From: Chloroflexota bacterium
GTDB taxonomy: Bacteria > Chloroflexota > Anaerolineae > Anaerolineales > Anaerolineaceae
Reading direction: 5' to 3'
DNA length: 64,000 bases
Assembly: GCA_021779955.1 (NCBI GenBank)
Contig: JAJXZS010000034.1
Span: 62,001 to 126,000, forward strand
The notes under the pieces were generated by a model. It had not been told where the DNA came from, searched no databases, and was given only the letters and a program-made list of their open reading frames with translations. Made by a program: the position numbers and the translations under genes. This document shows, piece after piece, positions 50,205 to 59,456 of the stretch (position 1 is the first letter of the stretch; the number at the start of each line of letters is the position of its first letter).

Positions 50205-51690
50205 CGGCCGCCTCCTTTGGAACTGCAGGAAGTGCGCCATCCAGCGTCAGCGGCAGTGTAAAGTTGAAGGCCACCCCTTCTTCCCAATTCTCCGCCCAAA
50301 TCCTCCCCCCATGAGCTTCGATAATGCCTTTGCATATGGAAAGCCCCAGTCCTGTGCCCATCACCTTATCGGCCAGGGTGATCCGGTTGAATTTGTCGAA
50401 GATGCGTTCGAGTTGTTCTTCAGGCACCTTAGGGCTTTGATTGGTCAAGCACACCTGCAGGCATTCATCTTCCACCCGGGCTTTGATCGTGATCGCAGTT
50501 CTTTCAGGCGCGTATTTGACGCTGTTGCTGAGCAGGTTCACAAACACCTGCTCGATCAGGATGTAATCGGTTGGAACCAGCGGCAAATCGGACGGCAATT
50601 CGATCGATAGATGGTGATTTTGCATTTCCTTACGCATCTTCGCCGCCGCGCTGTTGACGATCTCACCAAGCGAATTCCAGTTCCTTTGAGGTTTGAGAGC
50701 CCCCGATTCGATGCGCGACATGTCGAGCAGGTTGCCCACCAACAGATTCAGATGATCTGATTCTTCTTCGATCATGGCGAGCAGTTCTTCGCGGTCCGCA
50801 GTATTCCAGCCGACGGCTCCGCTGCGCAGGCTGGAAACGGATGCCTTAATGGCCGCCAGGGGCGAGCGCAGCTCATGCGAAACGGAATTCAGCAGTGAAG
50901 ATTTAAGCTTATCGCTTTCTTCGAGCACCCTTGCGCGAGCTTCGCCGCGTGCCAGGCGCACGCGCTCCATTGACAGGGCTCCCTGCGCTGTATACGCTTC
51001 AAGCAAGCGGTTCTCTTCTTTGGTGAGGCCATCTTTTCGCCAAATACTGATCTGGCCTTCCTGTCCCCTGGCGGTCTGCAATGGCACAGTAACCAAAGGC
51101 GCTGCGCGCGTCAAAGGCCTGCCGGCATTCATGGCGGAATAAGTATTCAATTTAAGATCATCAGAGGGGAGAACCACGTCAACGCGTTGCGCCATGAAGG
51201 TGTCAAGCGTGTAATCGGCCAATGCCTGGGCAATACTGGGAGTATCCTGCAGGCTGGCAAGTGATGAGATCAGCTCATACATGCGCGTGGCTTCCCACTC
51301 GCGGCTTTGTGATAGATGCAAAGCTTCACGAGCGCGAGCAATCAATTGGCTGATGATCCCCGAGACGATCAGGAAGATGATCAATGTGATCAAATCCTGG
51401 GTTCGGTGTACCTGGAAGGTGCCGTAGGGGGGAATGTAGAAATAATTGACCGTAAGAAAAGCTGCAATGGCTGCCAGAATCCCCGGTGTTAAACCCCACA
51501 AAACAGCAGCCAGCACTATGGGGAGCAAGAAAATCAGCGTGATGATCTGAACCGTCAAATAAGGCTCGAATGGAGTGAGTACGAGCTTGATTAGCGCAAT
51601 GAGGAGAAGTGCTGCCACATGACGGTAAAGAACGAGCCACAATTGTTTCTTGAAGAAATTACGCATCGGCGAAGAGAAGTTGATTCTCAC
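50197..51690 (-). CDS. KdpD-like sensor histidine kinase lacking the N-terminal sensor
   Basis: About 497 residues: four closely spaced helices of the DUF4118 type (ALLLIALIKLVLTPF... GIISQLIARAREAL), a GAF-like domain, the HisKA box SVSHELRSPLAAIKASVSSLRSG, and the ATPase domain with N-box (NLLSNSVKYA), IFDKFNR and GTGLGLSICKGI. Classical KdpD has in addition about 370 residues at the front (KdpD Walker domain plus Usp domain); both are missing. I take the GTG at 51690, overlapping the epimerase stop as GTGA; ATG 51666 lacks a ribosome site. Confidence 0.87.
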   Translation of the reverse strand: MRINFSSPMRNFFKKQLWLVLYRHVAALLLIALIKLVLTPFEPYLTVQIITLIFLLPIVLAAVLWGLTPGILAAIAAFLTVNYFYIPPYGTFQVHRTQDLITLIIFLIVSGIISQLIARAREALHLSQSREWEATRMYELISSLASLQDTPSIAQALADYTLDTFMAQRVDVVLPSDDLKLNTYSAMNAGRPLTRAAPLVTVPLQTARGQEGQISIWRKDGLTKEENRLLEAYTAQGALSMERVRLARGEARARVLEESDKLKSSLLNSVSHELRSPLAAIKASVSSLRSGAVGWNTADREELLAMIEEESDHLNLLVGNLLDMSRIESGALKPQRNWNSLGEIVNSAAAKMRKEMQNHHLSIELPSDLPLVPTDYILIEQVFVNLLSNSVKYAPERTAITIKARVEDECLQVCLTNQSPKVPEEQLERIFDKFNRITLADKVMGTGLGLSICKGIIEAHGGRIWAENWEEGVAFNFTLPLTLDGALPAVPKEAADE

Positions 51691-52694
51691 CTCTTGAATC
51701 CAATTTCGGCCGGCCACGCTCTGCTGTAGGCATCGAGTATGGTGTCGAAGAGCGCGTCGAGTTCAGGGCAAATCTTCTGGCGGGAAGGGTCAGCCATATG
51801 CCAGGCGATGATCTCCTCAGCGCCGCGGGAGAACGGCGTGGTGCAGATAAAATCAGGCACAAGCTGCTTGATCTTGCTGTTGTCGAAGATGGAGCTGTTT
51901 GCCTTGTCACCCAGCAGGTTATCACCCAGGGCTTTGTCGTAGGCAGCGATCAGGTCAGAAGGGACGTGGACAATTTGCGGCTCCACTCCGGCAGCCTTGC
52001 CAATGGTCTGGTAGATTTGATTCCAGGTGAGCCATTCGTCTGAGGTGATCTGGAAATCCTCGCCGATGGCACGGATATTGCCGAGCAGTCCGACGAAGCC
52101 CTTGGCGAAATCATTGCTATGGGTAAGCGTCCAGAGCGAAGTTCCGTCGCCTTGGACGATCACGGGCTGGCCATGCAGCATTCTGTTGAGCACGGTAAAT
52201 CCGCCCTCGATGGGGATGGAGGTGCGGTCATAAGTATGCGAAGGCCTCACGATAGTGATGGGCACTTTTTCATCGCGATAGGCATGGCGCAGCAATTCTT
52301 CACAGGCGATCTTGTCCCGCGAATATTTCCAGATGGGGTTATCCAGGGGCGTGGATTCGCGAATGGGCAGGTTCGCAACCGGGGTCTGGTAGGCGCTTGC
52401 TGAACTGATAAAGATGTACTGTCCCATCTTGCCGCGGAAAAGATCGAGATCCGCCTGCACCTGGTCGGGGGTATAGGCCACCCAATCGACCACCACATCG
52501 AACTTGCGCTCTCCCAATGCTGACTGGACTGATGTACCATTGCGAATATCGCCGATCACGACTTTTGTGCCCGCAGCGATGGGACGTTCCGTCTTGCCGC
52601 GGTTGAGCAGCGTGAGCTCGATGCCTTTTCTGACCGCCAGGTCGGAACAAGCCGTGCTGATGATCCCGGTTCCGCCAATGAATAAGACGCGCAT
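51687..52694 (-). CDS. NAD-dependent epimerase/dehydratase family protein (atypical SDR)
   Basis: A 335-residue extended-SDR protein. The Rossmann start is MRVLFIGGTGIIS; the middle has the SSASAYQ stretch and a YSRDK-like Tyr-x3-Lys, and the NAD-binding start GGTGxIS is the atypical form seen in CSP41-like, mRNA-binding or isoflavone-reductase-type SDRs. Substrate unknown. GGAGGTAGCC supports ATG 52694. It is translationally coupled to kdpD (GTGA overlap), though a functional link to potassium is not evident. Confidence 0.85.
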   Translation of the reverse strand: MRVLFIGGTGIISTACSDLAVRKGIELTLLNRGKTERPIAAGTKVVIGDIRNGTSVQSALGERKFDVVVDWVAYTPDQVQADLDLFRGKMGQYIFISSASAYQTPVANLPIRESTPLDNPIWKYSRDKIACEELLRHAYRDEKVPITIVRPSHTYDRTSIPIEGGFTVLNRMLHGQPVIVQGDGTSLWTLTHSNDFAKGFVGLLGNIRAIGEDFQITSDEWLTWNQIYQTIGKAAGVEPQIVHVPSDLIAAYDKALGDNLLGDKANSSIFDNSKIKQLVPDFICTTPFSRGAEEIIAWHMADPSRQKICPELDALFDTILDAYSRAWPAEIGFKR

Positions 52695-52785
52695 GGCTAC
52701 CTCCACTCGATCCATAGTGATCTTGAGTTTATTATAAAGAATACTACGGAGTTGGGAACAGGTTCAATTGAGTTGTCACGAACTT

Positions 52786-52815
52786 TTGTGCCTGGCTCGG
52801 TGTTCACCGTATAAT
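52786..52815 (+). promoter_or_regulatory. folE promoter
   Basis: TTGTGC (52786-52791), 18 bp, TATAAT (52810-52815), giving a leader of about 48 bases. A minus-strand TATAAT at 52731-52736 probably serves the divergent epimerase-kdpDE unit. Confidence 0.6.
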
Positions 52816-52869
52816 AAGGTCAGGCGATTCTACCTGTACCAGCGATAATATTGAGGAGAGGATTGAGAC

Positions 52870-53526
52870 ATGATTGAATACTCATCACCTGATGATTTCG
52901 ATGTTGAAGAGCTGCAGCAGCTTAACCGCAGGAATATTACAGATGAACAAAAGAAGAAATTCGAAGGCTACATCGCCGAGATTTTGACAGCTTACGGCCT
53001 GGATCTGAACACGCCATCCACGCACGAGACGCCGCGCCGGTTTCTGGATGCCCTCTATGAATCGACCAACGGTTATGACGGCGATCCCAAACTGATCAAG
53101 GCCTTTCCTACTGAATGCCGCAGCGAAGCTGACTGCCGCTTAAGCCAGGTGATCGAAGGACCGATCCATTTTCACGCCCTTTGTGAACATCACATCTTCC
53201 CCTTTTATGGTGAAGCTTATATCGGATATGTTGCCAGCGAACGAATCCTGGGGATTTCGAAATTGACCCGCCTGGTGCGGCTTTACACCAGGCGTTTCGC
53301 CGTTCAGGAACGCATCGGAAACCAGATTGCGGACACACTAGAAGGCATGATGAAACCCATGGGCATCGCCGTATTGCTGCGTGCCAAGCATATGTGCGTT
53401 GAAATGCGCGGCGTGCGTGAGATCTCGCCCGCCACCCGCACCACCGTTTTTCGCGGTGAGTATGCAGACAACCCTTCACTAAGGACGGAATTCCTCAGTG
53501 TGTGTGCTTTGACCAAATCATCCTGA
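52870..53526 (+). CDS. folE: GTP cyclohydrolase I
   Basis: A 218-residue enzyme making dihydroneopterin triphosphate from GTP, the first step of folate or tetrahydrobiopterin synthesis. Zinc ligands Cys105, His108 and Cys176 (CEHH, KHMCVEMRG) have the same spacing as in E. coli FolE, and His174 is the catalytic neighbour. TPRRFLDAL and RLYTRRFAVQERIGNQIAD are family blocks. GAGGAG supports the ATG. The 5'-nucleotidase-family gene follows 21 bp later. Confidence 0.96.
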   Translation: MIEYSSPDDFDVEELQQLNRRNITDEQKKKFEGYIAEILTAYGLDLNTPSTHETPRRFLDALYESTNGYDGDPKLIKAFPTECRSEADCRLSQVIEGPIHFHALCEHHIFPFYGEAYIGYVASERILGISKLTRLVRLYTRRFAVQERIGNQIADTLEGMMKPMGIAVLLRAKHMCVEMRGVREISPATRTTVFRGEYADNPSLRTEFLSVCALTKSS

Positions 53527-53547
53527 CATTCGAATATCGGGGAAATC

Positions 53548-54990
53548 ATGACTCGCCTCACTTTGCTGCATACCAATGATATTCATGGAAGAGTCAACCA
53601 ACTTCTGCGCATCGCAGGAATGGTGAAGCGCATCAAACGGGAAGTTGCCGAGGAAGGGGGCTACTGCCGTTACCTGGACGCCGGTGATGCTGAAGACACG
53701 CTGTTGCTCGAAAGCAGTCTCACCAGGGGTACAGCCATGGACGCAATCCTCAAAGCGTCGGAGGCCGATCATGTCGCGCTCGGGAATGCAATCCCCGTCC
53801 GTTACGGTCAGCAAGTGATCCCGGACCTTGCAGAATGGCTGGGCAAGCCGATCTTGTGCGCCAATCTTTTCGATCTGTCGGGAGTTTTGCAGCCCGGGCT
53901 CGAACCTTACCGGATAGAACAAATCGGACCGCTCAAAGTGGCCTGGATCGGGTTCACCGCTCAACTGGTGTATTACGCCCCGTTTTTTCACCTCGATGCA
54001 AGAGACCCGGTGAGCCTGCTTCCCGACCTGGTGCGGGAAGTAAGGGAACGTGGTGCGAAAACGGTGATCGTCGTTTCGCATATCGGTTCGAAGAAGGATA
54101 TCGAGCTTGCGGAGTTAGGTCTCGATGTCGAAGTCATCATCGGCGGTCACGATCATAAAATAATCGATCCCCCGCTTAAGGTCAAGGATACCCTCATCGT
54201 CCAAACCGGCGATTACGGGCGCTTCCTCGGGCGACTTGACCTTGAGGTCGACGATTCGAGCGGAAAGGTGACCGGGTTCAAGGGAAATCTACTGCCAGTG
54301 ACAGAGGATCTGCCTGAAGATACGGGGGCGCTGAACGCTTTCCATGAGCAGCAGGCTCGCGCCGGGAGGATGATGGCGGTTCCGGTGGGCGTTCTTGAGG
54401 AGCCATTGGAACTTTCGTCAACCAAAGAATGCCCTGCGGGCGATTTGCTCGCCGATGCACTATTGGATCGGGTCAAGGACGCCGAGATCTGCCTGGTCAT
54501 GGCGGGACATTGGACGTGCGGATTGGATGCGGGTACCGTGACCCAGGGCAAGCTCTATGCAGCTTTGCGCTCGACCGGAAATCCTGCCAGGGTGGAGATG
54601 ACAGGCGCAGAGATCGAACGATTCCTGTGTAAAGCGCTGCGTCCCCACCTGGACGAACGCCAGCTTATACGGCTGCGGCATAACCAGGTGGGCATGCCGC
54701 ATATCGCCGGTATAGAGGTGGTGGACGGAGATGTCGAAGAAGGTTGGCTCACGATCGTCAAAAATGGCGAGCCGCTTGAGCCTGACCGCAAGTACATTAT
54801 AGCCACCTCTGACCTCGAAATCTCGGAAATCCTGGATTATTTTGTCGTTCCCCTGGAAAAGGCGCAATTCGAAATGCCGACCATCCTTCCCGAAGTACTC
54901 GAGCAATATATCCAGGCGCATTCGCCTATAGCGGCGCCGAAAGACGGGAGATTGGCGGCTCACTTGTTTTGCAAAACCGGTTCGGTCTGA
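53548..54990 (+). CDS. 5'-nucleotidase/UshA-family phosphatase with altered active site
   Basis: A 480-residue two-domain protein without signal peptide. The metallophosphatase domain (about 1-240) has Asp11 and His13 (LLHTNDIHG), LDAGD, VVSHIG and GGHDHK, enough for the two-metal centre. The usual GNHE(F/Y)D loop is GNAIPVR: Asn80 stays, but the catalytic His is Ala81. The C-terminal 5'-nucleotidase domain (about 270-475) is complete. B. subtilis YunD-like relatives also change this loop. It follows folE closely, so a pterin or nucleotide phosphate is a possible substrate. It ends in a very strong terminator. Confidence 0.87.
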   Translation: MTRLTLLHTNDIHGRVNQLLRIAGMVKRIKREVAEEGGYCRYLDAGDAEDTLLLESSLTRGTAMDAILKASEADHVALGNAIPVRYGQQVIPDLAEWLGKPILCANLFDLSGVLQPGLEPYRIEQIGPLKVAWIGFTAQLVYYAPFFHLDARDPVSLLPDLVREVRERGAKTVIVVSHIGSKKDIELAELGLDVEVIIGGHDHKIIDPPLKVKDTLIVQTGDYGRFLGRLDLEVDDSSGKVTGFKGNLLPVTEDLPEDTGALNAFHEQQARAGRMMAVPVGVLEEPLELSSTKECPAGDLLADALLDRVKDAEICLVMAGHWTCGLDAGTVTQGKLYAALRSTGNPARVEMTGAEIERFLCKALRPHLDERQLIRLRHNQVGMPHIAGIEVVDGDVEEGWLTIVKNGEPLEPDRKYIIATSDLEISEILDYFVVPLEKAQFEMPTILPEVLEQYIQAHSPIAAPKDGRLAAHLFCKTGSV

Positions 54991-55001
54991 ACGCAGGAGC
55001 C

Positions 55002-55047
55002 TCAAGCAAAATAGAACTGCGCAGAAGCGCAGTTCTATTTTGCTTGA
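55002..55047. terminator. Bidirectional terminator, perfect 21-bp stem
   Basis: Arms 55002-55022 and 55027-55047 are exact reverse complements around the loop AGAA. The stem contains TTTT/AAAA stretches so RNA polymerase from either side meets a GC core and then U-rich arm. It sits between convergent genes. Confidence 0.93.
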
Positions 55048-55058
55048 ATAACTCGCGG

Positions 55059-55328
55059 CTAAAGGATCATTAACACTCTTGGATGGCTGCTGAGCTCGGC
55101 GTACAGTGCATCCAATTGCTCGCGGTTTTGGGCAATGAACTCGAAGGATACCGAGCGGTAATTGTTCTCGCCGGATAGCCGGCTCATGATATTTTCTTCT
55201 AATAATTCAGGCACGTGATTTCTCACGATTTCGATGACAAACGTTTCGAAACCCTCTTCGTCTCGCCCGATTACCTTAAGAGGGAACCGGATGGGATATT
55301 CGAGATGCGGCGTGGTTTTGGCTTCCAT
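55059..55328 (-). CDS. DUF493 family protein (YbeD-like)
   Basis: An 89-residue protein with the YbeD/DUF493 pattern: YPIRFPLKVIGRDEEGFETFVIEIV near the front and a ferredoxin-like ending YRSVSFEFIAQNREQLDALYAELSSHPRVLMIL. E. coli YbeD is thought to be a small regulatory domain related to ACT domains; the role is unknown. AGGT supports the ATG. It lies 34 bp after the acetyltransferase gene and likely shares its transcript. Confidence 0.88.
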   Translation of the reverse strand: MEAKTTPHLEYPIRFPLKVIGRDEEGFETFVIEIVRNHVPELLEENIMSRLSGENNYRSVSFEFIAQNREQLDALYAELSSHPRVLMIL

Positions 55329-55362
55329 TTTCTTTTACCTCGAGCCGAAATTCTAACTCTTT

Positions 55363-55986
55363 TTATCCACTTTTTCCATCAGAGTTTTCTAAGATTCCCA
55401 CCACCTGCAGCCATGAAGGCTCATCGAAGGGATTGCGTTCGATGCGCATTCTCAACTTGTGCATGACCCCAATCGATGCCGCGTTGTCGAAAGATGTCGT
55501 AGCGATCAGGCGCTCGAGGTGAAAATGAGAAAACGCATATTCCACGAGCAGCTCCGCAGCCTCCGTGGCAATGCCTTCTCTCTGATGCGTTGGCGTCGTT
55601 GCCCAGAAGAGGCCCACTTCCGCATTGGTCTTTTGGGGCACGCCATCGTCCTGTCCGGCCAATTTGGTCATGCCTGGAATTTGGGCAAACGAATCGAGGC
55701 ACGGCACGAAGCCCACGACCCCGACCAGATCCCCGGTTTCGCGCAGCACGATTGCCCTGTCGCCATATGGGAACTGGTACATCCTTGCATATTCGCTGTA
55801 GCCTGCGATCGTCCAGCGCAGCCATGTCTCGCGTTCTGCCAGTTCACGCGGCTCCTGCATCGTTTCCACATCCAGAATGCGATAGACATCCGCCAGGTCT
55901 TGAAGCAGGAAGGGACGCACGAGCAACCGTTTGGTCTCGACCGGCGGCATCCACATCGGATTGTCTTTAAATTCGGCAGGCAGCAT
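55363..55986 (-). CDS. GNAT acetyltransferase (RimJ/RimL type)
   Basis: A 207-residue N-acetyltransferase. Opening ETKRLLVRPFLLQDLADVYRIL and the acetyl-CoA loop (FWATTPTHQREGIATEAAELLVEYAF) with LERLIATTSFDNAASIGVMHKL are typical of the RimJ/RimL branch acting on protein N-termini or small amines. Substrate unknown. AGGA supports the ATG. The 249-bp gap upstream holds no gene and only a short AT-rich inverted repeat (56152-56174). Confidence 0.9.
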   Translation of the reverse strand: MLPAEFKDNPMWMPPVETKRLLVRPFLLQDLADVYRILDVETMQEPRELAERETWLRWTIAGYSEYARMYQFPYGDRAIVLRETGDLVGVVGFVPCLDSFAQIPGMTKLAGQDDGVPQKTNAEVGLFWATTPTHQREGIATEAAELLVEYAFSHFHLERLIATTSFDNAASIGVMHKLRMRIERNPFDEPSWLQVVGILENSDGKSG

Positions 55987-56235
55987 CTTAATTCATCCTG
56001 AAATATTTACACCCGGAATAATGCTCATGGCCGGACTTCAGATTCGCCGTTTGCGCGACCAGAGTTCAATGACATTTTGACCTACCCATGATAAGCTGAT
56101 TATAATCTTGAATTTCTGCCGTCATGGGGCCTGCTCGCACGCATCGATTATAATTATTGGAAGAAAGAATAATTGTGCTTTACAGGAAATTTGCTCAGAA
56201 TATTCGGAAGAAAAAATCGTCAAGACGAGGGGAAC

Positions 56236-57270
56236 ATGGCCAGGAACGTTGATGAATTATCACCTCAGATCGTTGCGCTCGAAAAGATCGCCTCGTATTA
56301 CGTCCACGGTAAAGGAAAGACGCTTCTAGAATCCTTACCTCAGGGGGATAGGCCTTTCTTTGTGGGGATGGGCGCAATTGCAGACGCGGCCGCCATTGCG
56401 GCCATGCAGTGCCAGCGCTGCGCTGTCGCAGCATCATCCATGGAGATGGCCGAGGTTCACTCGATGCCGGCTGCTCTGTTCAGTAAATTTTCACCACTCC
56501 TTTGCCTTTCGCGCTCAGGTGAGGATGCGAAAATCCCACAGTTCCTGCGAAAAGTGGAGCGGGGCCCATTGATCGCGATAACAAATGATGAACAAAGCAC
56601 GCTCGCCCAATCTGCAAACAGCGTGTTGCCCCTGTTTGGCGGCGATGAAACCTCGTTAACCAATAAGGCCTATCTGAATTCGCTTGCGTTGTGCTGGCTG
56701 GTGTGCCGCCGATTGTGCCATGCCTGGGACGGTACCGAAGATGAGCAATTGAAGAGAGCGATCAGCAGGGTGCGCGTTCTTCAGATGGGTAAGGCGTCCA
56801 TTCTCAAAGCCTGGCATGACGTGATGGATGGAACCCGGCACCTGATCTTCATTGGCCGTGGTCCTCAAGCGATTTCAGCCCGCCGAGGGGCTGCGGTGAT
56901 GGCAGTCATGGCGCGAACGCTCGTTCAAGCGATCTCGCTGGAAAGCATGCGTAACAGCTTTATCGAGCTTTCGGAGCCCGGCCTGGGCGTGGTCATTTTT
57001 GCCAACAGCGAAAATACACTTCAAGCGGAACTCGACCTGGCGGACGAATTGGACGGTTACGGCGTCAACGTACTGCTGGTAATCGACGGAATGCCGCGGC
57101 GAATTCGTGAGGATCCCCCGGTTCCAGTCGGCTTCGACCCATTTCTTTCGACCCTCCTGGATGCCATTTCTCCGCAGCTTTGGGCGATCGAGCTTTCAGC
57201 GGCGCTCGGCGGCGAAGGACAAAAGAGGCGAAAGAAGGCGGAGGGCAATTCGAATCGCCCCCTGGATTAA
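56236..57270 (+). CDS. SIS-domain sugar isomerase/deaminase-like protein
   Basis: A 344-residue protein with two SIS (sugar phosphate-binding) halves, as in GlmS isomerase and FrlB/AgaS-type deglycases. The first half shows FVGMGAIADAAAIAAMQCQRCAVAASSMEMAEVHSMP and LCLSRSGEDAKI (the Ser-x-Ser-Gly phosphate loop); the second starts LIFIGRGPQAISARRGAA. It lacks the N-terminal glutaminase of GlmS. The substrate is an aminosugar or glycated amino acid phosphate by family inference. GAGGGG supports ATG 56236. Confidence 0.85.
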   Translation: MARNVDELSPQIVALEKIASYYVHGKGKTLLESLPQGDRPFFVGMGAIADAAAIAAMQCQRCAVAASSMEMAEVHSMPAALFSKFSPLLCLSRSGEDAKIPQFLRKVERGPLIAITNDEQSTLAQSANSVLPLFGGDETSLTNKAYLNSLALCWLVCRRLCHAWDGTEDEQLKRAISRVRVLQMGKASILKAWHDVMDGTRHLIFIGRGPQAISARRGAAVMAVMARTLVQAISLESMRNSFIELSEPGLGVVIFANSENTLQAELDLADELDGYGVNVLLVIDGMPRRIREDPPVPVGFDPFLSTLLDAISPQLWAIELSAALGGEGQKRRKKAEGNSNRPLD

Positions 57271-57282
57271 CGGCGGATTGTT

Positions 57283-58122
57283 TCAACCGCGAGGGGGACC
57301 CTGGCGGATACGGTCGAGCACTGCGTCCATGGACTCTTGCTGCGCCATCTTTTCGCTCAGTTCCCAATTCGATTCGATCCACCATGTGGCGCCGGCTTCC
57401 GCAAATGCGCGGACTCTGGCGATCTCTGCAGCGGCATCTTTTCCCGGCGTCTGCCCTTCGACGACTATGTCAAAATCAGATGCTTGAGGTTCGCGTTCGA
57501 GCATGAATGTGCGAATCTCGCTCACATCCTGCGGAGTGATATCGACAAACTCGCGCTTCTCGTTTTGCCTGGCGGGAAGAATGCCATCGTACTTGACCAC
57601 TCTCCGCATCGACCTTGGATTCGGCCACAGTCCGACCACCCAGATGGGAATCCGCGGTTTTTGCGTAGGCGGGGGAGGCGGGTTAAATTGCGCCGGCCGG
57701 ATCTGGTAATGTTTGCCCTCGTAGCTAAAAGGTTGGCCCTTCCACAGCCCTGTAAGGATGCCGAGACTCTCGTCGAGCAGTTCCGCTCGGGTTTTGCGGT
57801 CGGTGACCTCGCCGAACGCTTCGAACCCGGTTTCCAACGCTCCAAGCCCCACCGAAAGGATCACCCTGCCGCCCGAAAGCTGGTCGAGCGTGGCAGTTTC
57901 ACTGGCAATTTTCCATGGCCGCATGCGCGAAAGCGGCGAGACCATTGTTCCCAGGCGAATTTGTCGTGTCACCATGGCAGCGGCTGTGAGCGAGACCCAG
58001 GCGTCCACGCCCCATACAGGCTCCCAAACGAAAAAGCCATTCCAACCAGATTCTTCTGCGATCCTGGCAGCTTCCGAGGCAAAACGCGCGCTCCCTCCAG
58101 GCAATACATAACCGAATTTCAT
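57283..58122 (-). CDS. Luciferase-like monooxygenase (LLM) family oxidoreductase
   Basis: A 279-residue TIM-barrel flavoprotein of the bacterial-luciferase superfamily. Typical are GWNGFFVWEPVWGVDAWVSLTAAAMVT, GTMVSPLSRMRPWKIASETATLDQLSGGRVILSVGLG and GLWKGQPFSYEGKHYQI. Members use FMN or F420; which one cannot be decided. AAGGAG supports the ATG. It is convergent with the SIS gene, with 12 bp between stops. Confidence 0.92.
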   Translation of the reverse strand: MKFGYVLPGGSARFASEAARIAEESGWNGFFVWEPVWGVDAWVSLTAAAMVTRQIRLGTMVSPLSRMRPWKIASETATLDQLSGGRVILSVGLGALETGFEAFGEVTDRKTRAELLDESLGILTGLWKGQPFSYEGKHYQIRPAQFNPPPPPTQKPRIPIWVVGLWPNPRSMRRVVKYDGILPARQNEKREFVDITPQDVSEIRTFMLEREPQASDFDIVVEGQTPGKDAAAEIARVRAFAEAGATWWIESNWELSEKMAQQESMDAVLDRIRQGPPRG

Positions 58123-58229
58123 GCACAGCTCCTTCCCCCGATAAGCGTTATTTAACCTTATCCGGCAGGGCCTGTCAAATTACCCTGATTTTGACCAAAG
58201 CTGGCTATAATGAACAGCTTGGAGTGATG

Positions 58230-59450
58230 ATGGAATCGATTCGAGAGATCTTTCGCATTGGACATGGGCCTTCGAGCAGCCATACCATGGGGCCGCAGCG
58301 TGCCGCGGAGCGGTTCAGGCACGAGCATCCCGATTTGCAGCGGGTAAGGGTGACCCTTTATGGCAGCCTGGCTGCAACCGGTAAAGGGCACCTGACGGAT
58401 GTTGCCGTCAGCCGTGTTCTTGCCCCGCTGGCTGTGGATTTCGTGTGGAAGCCCGATGAGGAGTTGCCCCAGCATCCCAATGGGATGATGTTCGAATCGC
58501 TTTCACCCGATGGCACTTCTCTCTGCAAGTGGCGGGTGTACAGCACCGGCGGCGGGGCGGTTGAAGCTGAGGGCGAGCAGAACCGCGCAAAGCAGGCGTA
58601 TTTGCTCAATTCAATGCAGGAAATTTTGCGTTATTGCACGCAGCGGGGAATTACCTTCTGGGAGCACGTCGAAGAAGTGGAAGGCGTCGAGATCTGGCCA
58701 TTTCTTGCCGAGATCAACCAGGCGATGCACGGATCCATCGAGCGCGGATTGAAAGCCGAGGGCGTGCTACCCGGGGGATTGGGCCTGGCGCGTCACGCCC
58801 GAACGATTTACCGCAACATTCAGGTGCGCGCCGATAAGCTGCGCAACGAAGGGTTCCTGCCAGCTTATGCGCTCGCTGTGGCCGAAGAAAACGCAGTCGG
58901 CGGGGTGATCGTCACAGCACCCACCTGTGGATCGGCGGGGGTGGTGCCGGCCGTGATCAGGCACATCGAATCTACGCTGGATCTTCCGGAGAGCGATCTG
59001 CTGCACGCATTGGCAACCGCCGGGCTGATCGGCAACCTGATCAAGTTCAATGCATCCATTTCGGGCGCCGAAGTGGGTTGCCAGGGTGAGATCGGGTCGG
59101 CATGCGCCATGGCCGCCGCCGCGGCTACCCAGTTGATGGGTGGCTCGATCCGGCAGATCGAATATGCAGCCGAAATGGGACTGGAGCATCACCTGGGGCT
59201 GACGTGCGACCCTGTCAATGGGTTGGTGCAAATCCCCTGCATCGAAAGGAATGCCTTTGCAGCCACGCGCGCATTGGACTGCGCTGCTTTTGCGCTCTAT
59301 TCCGATGGCAGCCATCGCATCTCGTTCGACGAGGTCGTCAGAGTGATGCGCCAAACCGGGCGCGACCTGCCGCATGTGTACCGCGAAACGGCTGAGGGCG
59401 GCCTGGCCATCGTCTACCGCTACCCGCCGCAAAACGGCAGAGGCTCCTGA
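58230..59450 (+). CDS. sdaA: L-serine ammonia-lyase, iron-sulfur dependent, single chain
   Basis: A 406-residue enzyme deaminating serine to pyruvate. The N-terminal beta domain starts with [12 protein letters not shown]; the alpha domain has [34 protein letters not shown] and [22 protein letters not shown], whose Cys residues bind the catalytic 4Fe-4S cluster. This is the one-chain form seen in E. coli, not the split form of Bacillus. GGAG stands five bases before ATG 58230, and TATAAT (58206-58211) lies just upstream. Confidence 0.94.
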   Translation: MESIREIFRIGHGPSSSHTMGPQRAAERFRHEHPDLQRVRVTLYGSLAATGKGHLTDVAVSRVLAPLAVDFVWKPDEELPQHPNGMMFESLSPDGTSLCKWRVYSTGGGAVEAEGEQNRAKQAYLLNSMQEILRYCTQRGITFWEHVEEVEGVEIWPFLAEINQAMHGSIERGLKAEGVLPGGLGLARHARTIYRNIQVRADKLRNEGFLPAYALAVAEENAVGGVIVTAPTCGSAGVVPAVIRHIESTLDLPESDLLHALATAGLIGNLIKFNASISGAEVGCQGEIGSACAMAAAAATQLMGGSIRQIEYAAEMGLEHHLGLTCDPVNGLVQIPCIERNAFAATRALDCAAFALYSDGSHRISFDEVVRVMRQTGRDLPHVYRETAEGGLAIVYRYPPQNGRGS

Positions 59451-59456
59451 CCGCGG

